Assembly (NCBI RefSeq): GCF_002844555.1
Contig: NZ_PJNI01000002.1
Location: forward strand, 224,671-288,670
Source: Brumimicrobium salinarum
Lineage (GTDB): Bacteria > Bacteroidota > Bacteroidia > Flavobacteriales_D > Crocinitomicaceae
Direction of reading: 5' to 3'
Length of the DNA: 64,000 bases
Shown here: positions 43,903-52,563 of the stretch, piece by piece
Layout of the letters: each line of letters begins with the position of its first letter
How positions within the stretch are numbered: the first letter of the stretch is position 1
The notes under the pieces: model-generated
Database searches by the model: none
The model's input: the letters and a program-made list of their open reading frames with translations, nothing else
Told to the model about the DNA's origin: nothing
Program-made: the position numbers and the translations under genes

Positions 43903-45804
43903 ATGTCTGCATTATATTTTTACTTATTTTTCTTGTTTTATCCGTACATCGCGATGTGGTGGAAGAGCTTTCCAAAAGCAGGACGTAAATCTTGGGAAGC
44001 ATTTATACCGGGTTACAACTATGCAATTGCTTCAAAAATAGCAGGTCAACAAGCGTGGTGGGCACTATTGATGATTATACCAGGAATTCATATCATCATG
44101 TGGATGATTTTTAACGTAAGTTATATTCGTAAACACGGATTTTTCTCCTTATGGGATACGTTACAAGGGATTTTCTTTCCATTTATCATTATGTCGAAAA
44201 TCGCAAACGATGAAAACATAAAACCTGAGTTTACAACCGATTGGGAAAATCAAAAAGACATTGAAAGAAGAAAAAATGGAGACCATTTGGTTTTATTTTT
44301 GACACTACCAATCATTGGACACCTAGTAGCTCTTACACTCGGAGCCCTTCAAAAGAAAAAGAAAGGAAGAAAAACCATAATTAAAGAATGGGGTGATAGT
44401 ATTCTATTTGCTTTAATTGCTGCCAGTGCAATCAGAACCTATGTTTTTGAGCCATTTCAAATTCCAACAGGATCAATGGAGAAAACATTATTAGTGGGAG
44501 ATTTTTTAGTTGTGAACAAAGTTGCTTATGGTTCTAAAGTTCCTGTAACTCCACTATCTTTCCCTTTAGTTCATAATACAATACCTTGGATAAATGTTAA
44601 ATCTTATACACAAATAGAAAAATTAGAATATACACGTCTTCCAGGTTGGACTGATGTTCAAAATTATGATGTTGTGGTATTTAACTATCCTTCTGGAGAT
44701 ACCGCTGTTTATGACCCAAGAATGCCAAATGGACTTATGGGACACGATTATCATGGAATCGTGAATAGCGAAGCCCGAAGACTATTTGAAGAATCGATAG
44801 ATCGTAATAAAATACCTAACAGTAATGCACTTCTTCAAGAGCGAAGAAAAAAACTGTCCACCCAATATAATGGACAAGTATTGGATAGTGTTATGCAATT
44901 AGAAGCTCAAAAGTTAGACCGCAATTTACAGAAAAAGATAGAAGGAATTTACGGTGAGTTTATTGACAATATTGATTTTTGGAAGAATAAAGCTCGACAT
45001 GAAATTGCAGTCAACAAACGCACTTTTTCAAATGGAGAAGGAAGAATGATTGATCATTATGGAGTAGTCTATCGACCAGTGGATAAGCGTGAAAACTACA
45101 TTAAACGCTGTATCGGAATTGCAGGAGATTCTATAGAAATAAGAGATGCGCAAGTTTATGTAAATGGAAAAAAAGCGCCTATTTTTGAATATCAAAACCT
45201 ACAATTCAGAGTTAAAAACATCAATATACCATCGCCTCGCGTTATGAAAGCTAAATATGGTTTAGAAATCAATCGAGATTATTATAATAATGGTCAAGTT
45301 ATGAACTTGACAGCATCTGAATTAGATATGCTAAAAAAAGATTATCCTGACGCAATATTTGAATTGGTTAATCCACAACGAAAAAATGTAAAACAACAAT
45401 CCGCATCAGAAAAAGTAAATAACTTAAATTATTATCCAAAATCATTTAATCACAACAATACTGTAGCCAATTTTGAATCTTTTTGGGTGCCAAAAAAAGG
45501 CGTAACAATTGAATTAACACCGCACAACGTTGCATGGTATGAACGTGTAATTACTGCTTATGAATTACATGATTTTGAAGAAAAAGACGGTGCGTATTAC
45601 ATTGATGGTAAAAAAACATCTACATACACCTTTGAAATGAATTACTACTGGATGATGGGAGACAATCGATATAATTCTGCTGATTCAAGAGTCTGGGGGT
45701 TTGTTCCCGAAGATCACATTGTGGGTAAAGCATCAATGGTTTGGTATTCCAAAGATCCGAATGGAGGAGTTAGATGGAATCGTTTATTTACAGGGATAAA
45801 ATAA
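43903..45804 (+). CDS. lepB: Signal peptidase I with N-terminal DUF5684-like membrane domain
   Basis: At 633 residues this is twice the usual length. Residues 1-~105 are a three- to four-helix domain (AGRKSWEAFIPGYNY, WWALLMIIPG) like stand-alone DUF5684 proteins. Catalytic Ser191 lies in PTGSMEKT, Lys401 in YIKRCIG, and box E GDNRYNSADSRVWG begins near 586. Between Ser191 and Lys401 is a ~190-residue helical insert, and between Lys401 and box E another long insert. It cleaves Sec signal peptides outside the inner membrane. It shares its last base with the wbqC start. Confidence 0.9.
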   Translation: MSALYFYLFFLFYPYIAMWWKSFPKAGRKSWEAFIPGYNYAIASKIAGQQAWWALLMIIPGIHIIMWMIFNVSYIRKHGFFSLWDTLQGIFFPFIIMSKIANDENIKPEFTTDWENQKDIERRKNGDHLVLFLTLPIIGHLVALTLGALQKKKKGRKTIIKEWGDSILFALIAASAIRTYVFEPFQIPTGSMEKTLLVGDFLVVNKVAYGSKVPVTPLSFPLVHNTIPWINVKSYTQIEKLEYTRLPGWTDVQNYDVVVFNYPSGDTAVYDPRMPNGLMGHDYHGIVNSEARRLFEESIDRNKIPNSNALLQERRKKLSTQYNGQVLDSVMQLEAQKLDRNLQKKIEGIYGEFIDNIDFWKNKARHEIAVNKRTFSNGEGRMIDHYGVVYRPVDKRENYIKRCIGIAGDSIEIRDAQVYVNGKKAPIFEYQNLQFRVKNINIPSPRVMKAKYGLEINRDYYNNGQVMNLTASELDMLKKDYPDAIFELVNPQRKNVKQQSASEKVNNLNYYPKSFNHNNTVANFESFWVPKKGVTIELTPHNVAWYERVITAYELHDFEEKDGAYYIDGKKTSTYTFEMNYYWMMGDNRYNSADSRVWGFVPEDHIVGKASMVWYSKDPNGGVRWNRLFTGIK

Positions 45805-46400
45805 TGTTTTATTCAACCAATTACTTTGGGACTATCCCCTACTTTCAATCTATAGCTCGGCAAACTGCAATAACTATAGACATTCATGAGCACTATAAAA
45901 AACAATCATGGAGAAGTAGAACGCAAATTTTAGAAAGCAACGGGCCCATGTACCTCAGCGTTCCTGTTATTCGTCCTAATGGTAGTCAATCTTTGGTTTC
46001 TGAAATTGAAGTTTCAACCGATCCTGGTTGGAGAAAAGACCATTGGAAAGCAATTGAAAGTAGTTATAAGCATGCACCATATTTTTTTTATTACGGTCCA
46101 CAGCTAAAAAACCTCATAGAGCAAAAAGAAAAATTTTTATATACGTTTAACCATGAAATACTGAAACAACTATTAATTTGGTTAGACCTTGATGTTGAAG
46201 TTTCATTTTCAAATCAATACATACAACCTGAAAATCGTGAAGATCCTAGGATAAAACTAGATCAAAAAACTTATGCGATCGAACAAAAACGGTATATTCA
46301 GGTATTTTCAGATAAGCTTCCCTTCTCTCCTAACCTTTCCATTATTGATTTGTTATTGAATCAAGGTCCATTGGCTAGAAATTATCTTATTCCACGATAA
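45804..46400 (+). CDS. WbqC family protein
   Basis: A 198-residue protein with the WbqC-like pattern: early NYFGTIPYF, then WRSRTQIL, LSVPV, WRKDHWKAIESSYKHAPYF and a late PFSPNLSIIDLLLNQG. Some WbqC homologues belong to O-antigen loci and may add amino groups or peptides; function is unproven. It starts as an ATAATG overlap with lepB. Confidence 0.82.
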   Translation: MFYSTNYFGTIPYFQSIARQTAITIDIHEHYKKQSWRSRTQILESNGPMYLSVPVIRPNGSQSLVSEIEVSTDPGWRKDHWKAIESSYKHAPYFFYYGPQLKNLIEQKEKFLYTFNHEILKQLLIWLDLDVEVSFSNQYIQPENREDPRIKLDQKTYAIEQKRYIQVFSDKLPFSPNLSIIDLLLNQGPLARNYLIPR

Positions 46401-46753
46401 AGAATTTTGGTTTTTCTTTTAATTATGGTATAGATAAAACGAGACATTTACACATAACCCTATAATATTAACTTTGTTGTGATGCATTGAGTTTGCCAAA
46501 TCAGCTAACGCCACGAATATCCAAAAATATATATTTAATATTGTCTTGATAAGGTGGATTTATCAAGCATTTATTTCAAAATCAAAGATAATACTACTAA
46601 AAATATTTTTATGTGAAGAATAAGCATATTTAATTGAATTGATACACTTTTTCAGCATCGACATAACCATTTGTAAATCAAATTAATATACTCAAGCTTT
46701 ATATATAAATAATATTAAAAATAAAATTTTAACATTTTTTTTAATTTACACGC
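46401..46753. other. AT-rich non-coding stretch
   Basis: No reading frame or RNA gene is apparent. One hairpin, CTTGATAA (46545-46552) with TTATCAAG (46560-46567), lacks a T-run. Otherwise nothing was recognised. Confidence 0.5.
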
Positions 46754-46783
46754 TTGTTTATCAAAGATATTTAAGTACCTTTA
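46754..46783 (+). promoter_or_regulatory. Promoter of a candidate small RNA
   Basis: TTG (46754-46756), exactly 19 nt, then TACCTTTA (46776-46783), one mismatch from TAnnTTTG. No protein gene follows. Confidence 0.5.
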
Positions 46784-46787
46784 CACT

Positions 46788-46857
46788 GATTTAGGTGGTT
46801 AGGTTAGGTTGATTAGCGAGAGGGAAAGGACGCCTGTTCATTCCCTCTCGCGTTTTT
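46788..46857 (+). ncRNA. Candidate ~70-nt small RNA ending in a strong hairpin
   Basis: It starts about 4-5 nt after the -7 box. A GGTGGTTAGGTTAGGTTGA stretch is followed by the hairpin GCGAGAGGGAA (46816-46826) / TTCCCTCTCGC (46841-46851) with a 14-nt loop and T5, a classic terminator. No reading frame of use lies inside. The stem is unusually GC-rich for this genome. I do not recognise the RNA family. Confidence 0.5.
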
Positions 46858-46924
46858 ATACACATATATTAAGTTTCCATCCACCAATACATTCAAATAT
46901 AAGATCAAGACTAATTATTGGGGA

Positions 46925-47631
46925 TTAGGTATAAATATTAATCTATCTAAATATAAAATATTCCACATTTCGAACTCCACTAAACTGTGATCTAAAGGCT
47001 TTAATTTTATCATTAAAAGACTCAACAGCTGCTTTTGCACTTCTGTATCCAAAGTAGTTTACAATTGTTGTGTAATTTAACTGAAAAGTATTCACTATCG
47101 TATTAAAACTCTTAAACCTGACTTTCTACACCTTCATACCAGTGAGCTAGCTTGGTCAGTACTATGCCTTTTTCGGTGTTATAGTTATAAATCAACCTTA
47201 ATTATTGACTTAAGTAGTAAACAGCTTTTTACCAGAAACACCAAAGAAATCACCAATGGTGTTACAGTCAATTACTTTAGTATTGATTAATTTCTTTTAA
47301 AAAAGACGGAATTACTCAGTCATTCTCTTTCCCTTAGTAACCACATTCCAATCACGTTGAATTATCTCACCACTATTCGTATCAGTCCATCTAAGGTGTT
47401 TACATGAAGAAAAACGAACTTTCTCTTAGAGAGAAAATCTTGTATGATAATTTCTTTGTGAAACCCTTTGGATACTCTAATGACCGATCAGAAAACTCTT
47501 GAGGTTGTGTTTTCTTTTTCTCAAAATAAGGCTCTAATATTTTCAGAGTTTTGCTCAGATTTATCTAAATCAAAGTGCTCAACAATCATCTCAGGTAAAA
47601 TCAACTTTAATAAATCAATATAGTTTTCCAT
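46925..47631 (-). pseudogene. Decayed ISAon1-type transposase (two-ORF type)
   Basis: The minus strand from ATG 47631 reads MENYIDLLKLILPEM..VEHFDL, the opening of the ISAon1 N-terminal ORF. After a stop near residue 37, other frames carry EKKTTQEFS-, KGFHKEI- and WTDTNSGEIIQRDWN-like pieces. Near 46975-47045 the end AAVESFNDKIKAF then FRSQFSGVRNVEYF matches the C-terminus of the DDE transposase. Many stops and frameshifts occur, and total length (~0.7 kb) is about half of an intact copy. Terminal inverted repeats were not found. Confidence 0.75.
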
Positions 47632-47730
47632 TAGGGGAATTTTACGGTAAAAAAATAAAATTTATTTTAATCCCTCCCCAACTTTTGAGACTGATCCGGT
47701 TTTCCATTACATTTGATGCTATATAACAAA

Positions 47731-47765
47731 AAAAGCCTCCCACCGAGAGTTCGGGGGAGGCTTTT
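47731..47765 (-). terminator. Terminator of the tRNA-Lys cluster
   Basis: AAAAGCCTCCC (47731-47741) pairs with GGGAGGCTTTT (47755-47765). On the minus strand a T7 run ends it, starting two bases after the last tRNA. Confidence 0.85.
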
Positions 47766-47767
47766 AG

Positions 47768-47840
47768 TGATCCCGCTGGGGCTCGAACCCAGGACCACCT
47801 CCTTAAAAGGGAGGTGCTCTACCAACTGAGCTACGGAATC
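47768..47840 (-). tRNA. tRNA-Lys (anticodon TTT), copy 3 in transcription order
   Basis: 73-nt cloverleaf: acceptor GATTCCG/CGGGATC with one G-T pair, D-arm GCTC/GAGC, anticodon stem CCTCC/GGAGG with loop CTTTTAA, T-loop TTCGAGC. CCA is not encoded. It is identical to the two upstream copies. Confidence 0.95.
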
Positions 47841-47916
47841 GAATTTAGTTTTAAATTCATAAAATGCGCATAAAGAGTCTTTCAACTTCTTAAGACATGT
47901 TTTGTATATTTCAATG

Positions 47917-47989
47917 TGATCCCGCTGGGGCTCGAACCCAGGACCACCTCCTTAAAAGGGAGGTGCTCTACCAACTGAGCTACGGAATC
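47917..47989 (-). tRNA. tRNA-Lys (anticodon TTT), copy 2
   Basis: Same 73-nt sequence and structure as the neighbouring copies, with anticodon loop CTTTTAA. Confidence 0.95.
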
Positions 47990-48065
47990 GAATTTAGTTT
48001 TAAATTCATAAAATGCGCATAAAGAGTCTTTCAACTTCTTAAGACATGTTTTGTATATTTCAATG

Positions 48066-48138
48066 TGATCCCGCTGGGGCTCGAACCCAGGACCACCTCC
48101 TTAAAAGGGAGGTGCTCTACCAACTGAGCTACGGAATC
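48066..48138 (-). tRNA. tRNA-Lys (anticodon TTT), copy 1
   Basis: Same 73-nt sequence. Its upstream flank differs from the spacers and holds the cluster promoter. Confidence 0.95.
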
Positions 48139-48188
48139 ATTCGCTAACAATCTAAAAAAACCGTTGTTTTTGTGTGTGATTGCGGGTG

Positions 48189-48218
48189 CAAATATAGCGT
48201 CATAATTTAGATTGACAA
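48189..48218 (-). promoter_or_regulatory. Promoter of the tRNA-Lys cluster
   Basis: On the minus strand, TTG (complement of 48216-48218), exactly 19 nt, then TATATTTG (complement of 48189-48196), a full consensus promoter about 50 nt before copy 1. The spacers between copies have no such box, so all three tRNAs are probably one transcript. Confidence 0.75.
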
Positions 48219-48462
48219 GGGGTAAACACATTTTTTTAATATTTTTTTTTGTAAAATTTTAAAGTGATTAGTTTTAAAGTGATTACAAAACTGTTTTTTT
48301 TAATATTTGGTTTAACTAAGACAGTAGTGTCTATAACTCGCTTGTGTTTATATTGATCAAACATTCTTTAATAAAATTTACTTTTATTTAATTATTTACA
48401 CATTAGAAAACTGCTTAATTCTATTTTTTCAAAGTAATCTTAAAATTCTATGATAAAATAGA
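48219..48462. other. AT-rich gap between tRNA promoter and aroK
   Basis: Nothing was recognised apart from long T-runs (48230s-48250s and 48290s). There is no reading frame or stable hairpin. Confidence 0.5.
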
Positions 48463-48470
48463 TAATTTTG
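48463..48470 (+). promoter_or_regulatory. -7 box of aroK
   Basis: TAATTTTG fully matches TAnnTTTG and ends 5 nt before the aroK ATG, implying an almost leaderless mRNA. Confidence 0.5.
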
Positions 48471-48475
48471 GAAAC

Positions 48476-48991
48476 ATGGACGCAAAAAATATATTCTTCA
48501 TTGGTTTTATGGGGGCAGGAAAAACAACCTTAGCCAAAAAACTAGCTAACAGATTAAATCGTGAATTTATAGATACAGACAAAGAAATAGAAAAGACATG
48601 GAATATGTCTATACCTCAGATTTTTTCGGAACACGGAGAATTATTTTTTAGAACGCAAGAATCTTTATTGTTAAATCAATTAATCAAGAAGAAACAAAAC
48701 AGTATCATTTCTGTGGGAGGTGGTTTACCCTGCCACAACAACAATATGAAGCTAATGAATGATAATGGTCTTACATTTTATTTGAAGCGACCTACAAAAG
48801 AGTTGTTTCAAAGATTAAGAAATGTAAAGCAATCTAGGCCCTTAATTCAAGCATTAAGTGATAGTGAATTATCAGCGTTTATTGAAGATAAGATCAAAGA
48901 AAGAAGTGTATTTTACGAAGGAGCAAAAGTTATTTTAACGCGCGAACAACAAAACGTTAAATCATTAGCAGAACTATTATCCAAACTATAG
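48476..48991 (+). CDS. aroK: Shikimate kinase
   Basis: A 171-residue kinase with Walker A GFMGAGKTT (10-18), FIDTDKEIE (shikimate-binding Asp), FFRTQE (Arg) and SVGGGLP. It phosphorylates shikimate in aromatic amino acid synthesis. The LID Arg lies in QSRPL. It overlaps the convergent STAS-like gene by 6 bp. Confidence 0.92.
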   Translation: MDAKNIFFIGFMGAGKTTLAKKLANRLNREFIDTDKEIEKTWNMSIPQIFSEHGELFFRTQESLLLNQLIKKKQNSIISVGGGLPCHNNNMKLMNDNGLTFYLKRPTKELFQRLRNVKQSRPLIQALSDSELSAFIEDKIKERSVFYEGAKVILTREQQNVKSLAELLSKL

Positions 48992-49375
48992 AAGACTTGA
49001 AGTAAGCCATTCAACAGCTTCATCACGTGATTTAAAAAGTTTTGTATTTGTGGTTCTTTCATGCTTTAACATATGCCCCATTAAAAGCTGCATAGGTAAA
49101 CTAGTGACAACGATTGCCGTTTTATTAACCTCCTTATTATGCTCAAAAAAATATTCAAAAGCTTCTTCTGTTGGAAAAGTGAAGCTTCCAGTAGCGTCCA
49201 TTAGAACTTTGTACGGTTTACCATTACTGTTATTTATGAAAAAATCAAATTGTTGACGCGTCTCCTCTAAATCATATACAGATGTCGTATCTTTTAAAGT
49301 AAATAAAAAAAATCCACGCTCATCTTTTATAATGTGCGCTACTGGACTGTCAAATTCAACCTTGTTTTTCATCAC
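48986..49375 (-). CDS. STAS/SpoIIAA-like protein (DUF7793 type)
   Basis: A 129-residue protein of alternating strands and helices: YKVLMDATGSFTFP, TAIVVTSLPMQLLMGHMLKH and LFKSRDEAVEWL. This resembles the SpoIIAA-like/DUF7793 proteins of Bacteroidota. It lacks the phospho-serine DSSG loop. Function unknown. Two ATG codons stand at its start (49375 and 49372). Confidence 0.65.
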   Translation of the reverse strand: MMKNKVEFDSPVAHIIKDERGFFLFTLKDTTSVYDLEETRQQFDFFINNSNGKPYKVLMDATGSFTFPTEEAFEYFFEHNKEVNKTAIVVTSLPMQLLMGHMLKHERTTNTKLFKSRDEAVEWLTSSLL

Positions 49376-49493
49376 TTTTTTTATCTCATGCAGCTCAAAT
49401 ATATATTTAATAATTGAAACAACAACATGTTTATTAAATCATTTATAGATTTATCCTAAATATTTCAAAAAACAGCCTTTTGAACGAATGGTT

Positions 49494-49580
49494 GTTTTAT
49501 TAAGCTAAAACACCACTTTCACCATGGTGAATGCCGTGTTTAATTTTTCTTACCAAAACAGGAGAATGGTTTAATAAAAC
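49494..49580. repeat. Nested inverted repeats
   Basis: Outer arms GTTTTATTAA (49494-49503) and TTAATAAAAC (49571-49580) enclose a hairpin with arms AAAACAC/GTGTTTAA-like ends and a 14-bp perfect palindrome TTCACCATGGTGAA (49518-49531). Together with the next element they fill most of the 311-bp gap at 49376-49686, which has no gene. Confidence 0.55.
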
Positions 49581-49581
49581 A

Positions 49582-49654
49582 AAACGGTTCCTAAATTGAA
49601 TTACTTTAGATTGACAACTTTATCAAATCTAATCTATCAATTCAGGAACCGTTT
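49582..49654 (-). terminator. Large three-tier hairpin, probable terminator of the proline operon
   Basis: Outer stem AAACGGTTCCT (49582-49592) / AGGAACCGTTT (49644-49654), middle AATTGA/TCAATT, inner TTTAGATT/AAATCTAA. On the minus strand, downstream of proA, it is followed by TTTTGTTTTATT. Three stacked stems are more than a terminator needs. Confidence 0.6.
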
Positions 49655-49686
49655 AACTAATTTTCCTTTCGTAGATTTCTAGTCAC

Positions 49687-50883
49687 CTATCTTATTTGTC
49701 CATCTCCAAAAACATAATATTTGTTTGTTGTCAATTGTTTTAAACCTAATGGTCCTCTATGATGAAGTTTATCTGTACTTATTGCCAATTCTGCACCAAC
49801 TCCCATGGCTCCACCATCAGTAAAACGTGATGAAGCATTTTGATATACTGCAGCACTATCAATTTGTTCCATGAAAGTCATCGCTTCATTTCTATCCTCA
49901 GTCATAATTATACAAGAGTGTTTTCCTGAGTTTTCATTAATAAGCTGAATTGCATTATCCATTGAATCCACAGTTCCTATAAGAATTTTCATTGCCAAAA
50001 ACTCTTCTTTCCACACATCTTTACTTTCAATTTTGTTTTTTCCAGTGAGTACTTTTTGGGTTGCCTCATCAACAATAATTTCTACCCCTTCTTTTTCAAG
50101 TGTCTTTTCTAAATCTTTTAATTTAGCGTCGTATGATGGAATATTTTTATCAATTAAGACATTATCTAATGCATTACATGCAGATGTTTTATCTGTTTTC
50201 GCATTGAGTAGGACTTTCATCGTTTTGTCCCAATCAGCTTGTGGTGATACATACATAAAATTGTTACCACGACCTGAGATGAGTACAGCACATTTGGCGT
50301 GTTGTTTTACAAAATCAATAAGCCGTTCTCCACCTCTTGGTACAATTAAGTCAAGCTTTTCGGTTGGATTTCTTAGGAATTCTTGCGTTTCATCCCTGTT
50401 CATTTCCAACATTTTAATCCAATTTTCATCTAAATTATTTTCAGCTAATGCTTCATGCCAGCATTTAACAAGAACTTTGTTGGAATTGTAGGCCTCTCGC
50501 CCACCCTTTAAAAGTATTTTATTATTTGCTTTAAAAGCTAAAACAGCAGCTTCAATAGTAACATCTGGTCGTGATTCATAAATAATCATAATCGTCCCAA
50601 ATGGATCAGTTTTATTAATTATTTCTAATCCATTTTTCAATTTTATATCAGAGATTTTTCTACCTACAGGGTCTTCTTGACCTTTAACCTCTTTGATCGC
50701 TTGAATCATTCCGTCGATCTTCTCATCATTTACAACTAATCGGTCATAAAGTGCTTGATCATCTCTTTCAAATGCATCTAAATCTTTTTTATTTTCTGCT
50801 AATATTTCTGATCTTTTACTATCAATAATATCCATCATTGATTGTAAAACTTGATTTTTCTTGTCTGATTTTAAGAATTTCAT
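49687..50883 (-). CDS. proA: Glutamate-5-semialdehyde dehydrogenase (gamma-glutamyl phosphate reductase)
   Basis: A 398-residue aldehyde-dehydrogenase-fold enzyme with KTSACNALD, whose Cys236 is the catalytic thiol, IYESRPDVT, KGGREA and VPRGG. It reduces gamma-glutamyl phosphate to glutamate semialdehyde with NADPH. It is third in the proC-proB-proA unit, 44 bases after proB. Confidence 0.92.
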   Translation of the reverse strand: MKFLKSDKKNQVLQSMMDIIDSKRSEILAENKKDLDAFERDDQALYDRLVVNDEKIDGMIQAIKEVKGQEDPVGRKISDIKLKNGLEIINKTDPFGTIMIIYESRPDVTIEAAVLAFKANNKILLKGGREAYNSNKVLVKCWHEALAENNLDENWIKMLEMNRDETQEFLRNPTEKLDLIVPRGGERLIDFVKQHAKCAVLISGRGNNFMYVSPQADWDKTMKVLLNAKTDKTSACNALDNVLIDKNIPSYDAKLKDLEKTLEKEGVEIIVDEATQKVLTGKNKIESKDVWKEEFLAMKILIGTVDSMDNAIQLINENSGKHSCIIMTEDRNEAMTFMEQIDSAAVYQNASSRFTDGGAMGVGAELAISTDKLHHRGPLGLKQLTTNKYYVFGDGQIR

Positions 50884-50927
50884 ATTTGTTGTATTTTTTA
50901 TTGTAAAAATTTGTTTTGAAGATAAAT

Positions 50928-51707
50928 TTATTCTTGGGTGAACTTGGTTCCTACCTTTTTACCATTGACTATATCAATAATAATATCTTCTTCCTTCCCA
51001 TTTGCTATGAATGTCGGTATTTCTTTTTTGGCAGTCGATTTCGCTATCTTTAATTTAGACTCCATGCCTCCACGACCTTCACCTTCACCTTTTTCATTTT
51101 CTTGAACGTATTGCTCAACGTTTTCATCTCCTTTAACTTGATGTAACAATTCAGAATCGTTTGCTTCAGGATGTCCTGTATAAAGTCCGTCAATGTCTGT
51201 TAACATGATCATCATATCCGCATCAACAAGCTCTGCAACTAGACTTGCCAATTCGTCATTATCGGAAAACATTGACATTGTTAGAGAAACTGCATCATCT
51301 TCGTTGGCAATTGGAACAATTCCCTCGTACAATAAAGCTTCATAACAATTAATCATATTATCACGATACTCACCCGGAGCAAAATCACGTTTTGTCGCCA
51401 AAACCTGAGCACAACGCATCCCAAAATCATGAAACATTGAGTAATAATGTCTCATTAAACGTGGTTGTCCCACCGATGAAAAAACTTGTCTTCTGGTAGT
51501 AGGATCTACAGCCGAACAGTCCCCTAACACTTCTTTACCTGCAATTGCAGATCCTGATGATACTAGGATGGTAATGATATCTCTCTCGTATAGGTAGGCT
51601 ATTTGGCGAACTAAATTTTTTAGTATTGGACCAACAATTCTATTGTTTTTGTTGGTCATTACATTCGTTCCTACTTTAATAACTACTCTTTTCTTGAATT
51701 TTTGCAA
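50928..51707 (-). CDS. proB: Glutamate 5-kinase (no PUA domain)
   Basis: A 259-residue amino-acid-kinase-fold enzyme with KVGTNVM, VSSGSAIAGKE, FSDNDELASLVA, LTDIDGLYTG and GRGGMESKLKIA. It makes gamma-glutamyl phosphate. The C-terminal PUA domain of E. coli ProB is absent, as in the short bacterial type. Confidence 0.92.
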   Translation of the reverse strand: MQKFKKRVVIKVGTNVMTNKNNRIVGPILKNLVRQIAYLYERDIITILVSSGSAIAGKEVLGDCSAVDPTTRRQVFSSVGQPRLMRHYYSMFHDFGMRCAQVLATKRDFAPGEYRDNMINCYEALLYEGIVPIANEDDAVSLTMSMFSDNDELASLVAELVDADMMIMLTDIDGLYTGHPEANDSELLHQVKGDENVEQYVQENEKGEGEGRGGMESKLKIAKSTAKKEIPTFIANGKEEDIIIDIVNGKKVGTKFTQE

Positions 51708-51754
51708 AACTTAATTTGTATTGGTTAATATATTGTTTATTTGATATTCTATTT

Positions 51755-52563
51755 TTATTCTGGATCCTTCCCTAATTCGACAGCTCTATTAAATGCTGCA
51801 TAAGCCGCATCTTTTATTAACTCCTTCACATTGTTATCCTCCATCGAATCTAAAGCTGCTTGCGTTGTTCCTCCTTTAGAAGCAACTCTATCCATCCATT
51901 TTTGTGGTGAAATATTCGATTCATTAAATAATTTAACCGCCCCTTCAAATGTTGCACTTACTAAAACTTTAGAATCATTATCTGAAAAGCCCATTTTTTT
52001 GCAGCTTCCAGCATTGAATTCATAAAATAAAAAACGTAAGCAGGTCCACTACCTGATATCCCTGTTGATTTATCAATAAATTTCTCTGTTTCTACATGAA
52101 TAGACTCGCCTGTCGTATCTAATAAATTTCGAACCATTAACAGTTCTACCCTAGATACAGCTTCTGACTCCGTAAATGAAGTAACGCCTAATCCAACTTT
52201 TGCAGGTAAATTTGGCATTGTTCGTACAACTTTTGGAACACCTAAATGATCTTTTATAAAGTCGATTGTTACTCCAGCCATTAAAGACACAAAAACTTGT
52301 TGGTCACTTACCATGCTTTTCATTTTTTCAAATAATTCGACACAGTGATAAGGTTTAACGGCAATAAATATAATATCGGCCGATGGAAGACAATCTTCTA
52401 ATTTATCGAACACTTCAAATTCAGGATTTTCTCTTAATTTCTCTTGCGTCTCAGGGCTTAAATCTTGAATCATCAACTTTCTTCTGTTCAATAATGGAGA
52501 TTTTGACATCCCTTCTGAGTAGGTCAACCCCATGTTTCCACCTCCTATTACTAGTACTTTCAT
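51755..52563 (-). CDS. proC: Pyrroline-5-carboxylate reductase, split by a -1 frameshift at an A7 tract
   Basis: The first frame (52563 to 51961) encodes the Rossmann start VLVIGGGNMG, AVKPYH, VVRTMPNLPA and GISGSGPAYVFYF, then leaves the family at EAAKKWAFQ. A second frame (51994 to 51755) continues MGFSDNDSKVLVSATFEGAVKLF and ASKGGTTQAALDSME, the ProC C-terminal dimer region. The switch is at the A7 tract (T7 at 51994-52000 on the plus strand). A -1 shift on A-AAA-AAA joins them without loss to a 269-residue ProC of normal length. Programmed slippage, a real mutation or a sequencing error are all possible. Confidence 0.88.

Larger units (their letters stand above)
47768..48138 (-). repeat. 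149-bp tandem repeat of tRNA-Lys units
   Basis: The three tRNA genes start exactly 149 bp apart. The two 76-bp spacers (47841-47916 and 47990-48065) look identical base for base. The cluster arose by recent tandem duplication. Confidence 0.9.

Noticed and set aside
47667..48231. Two minus-strand reading frames over the tRNA-Lys genes
   Set aside because: They are translations of the tRNA repeats (shared SVAQLVEHLPF-like peptide) with no independent support.
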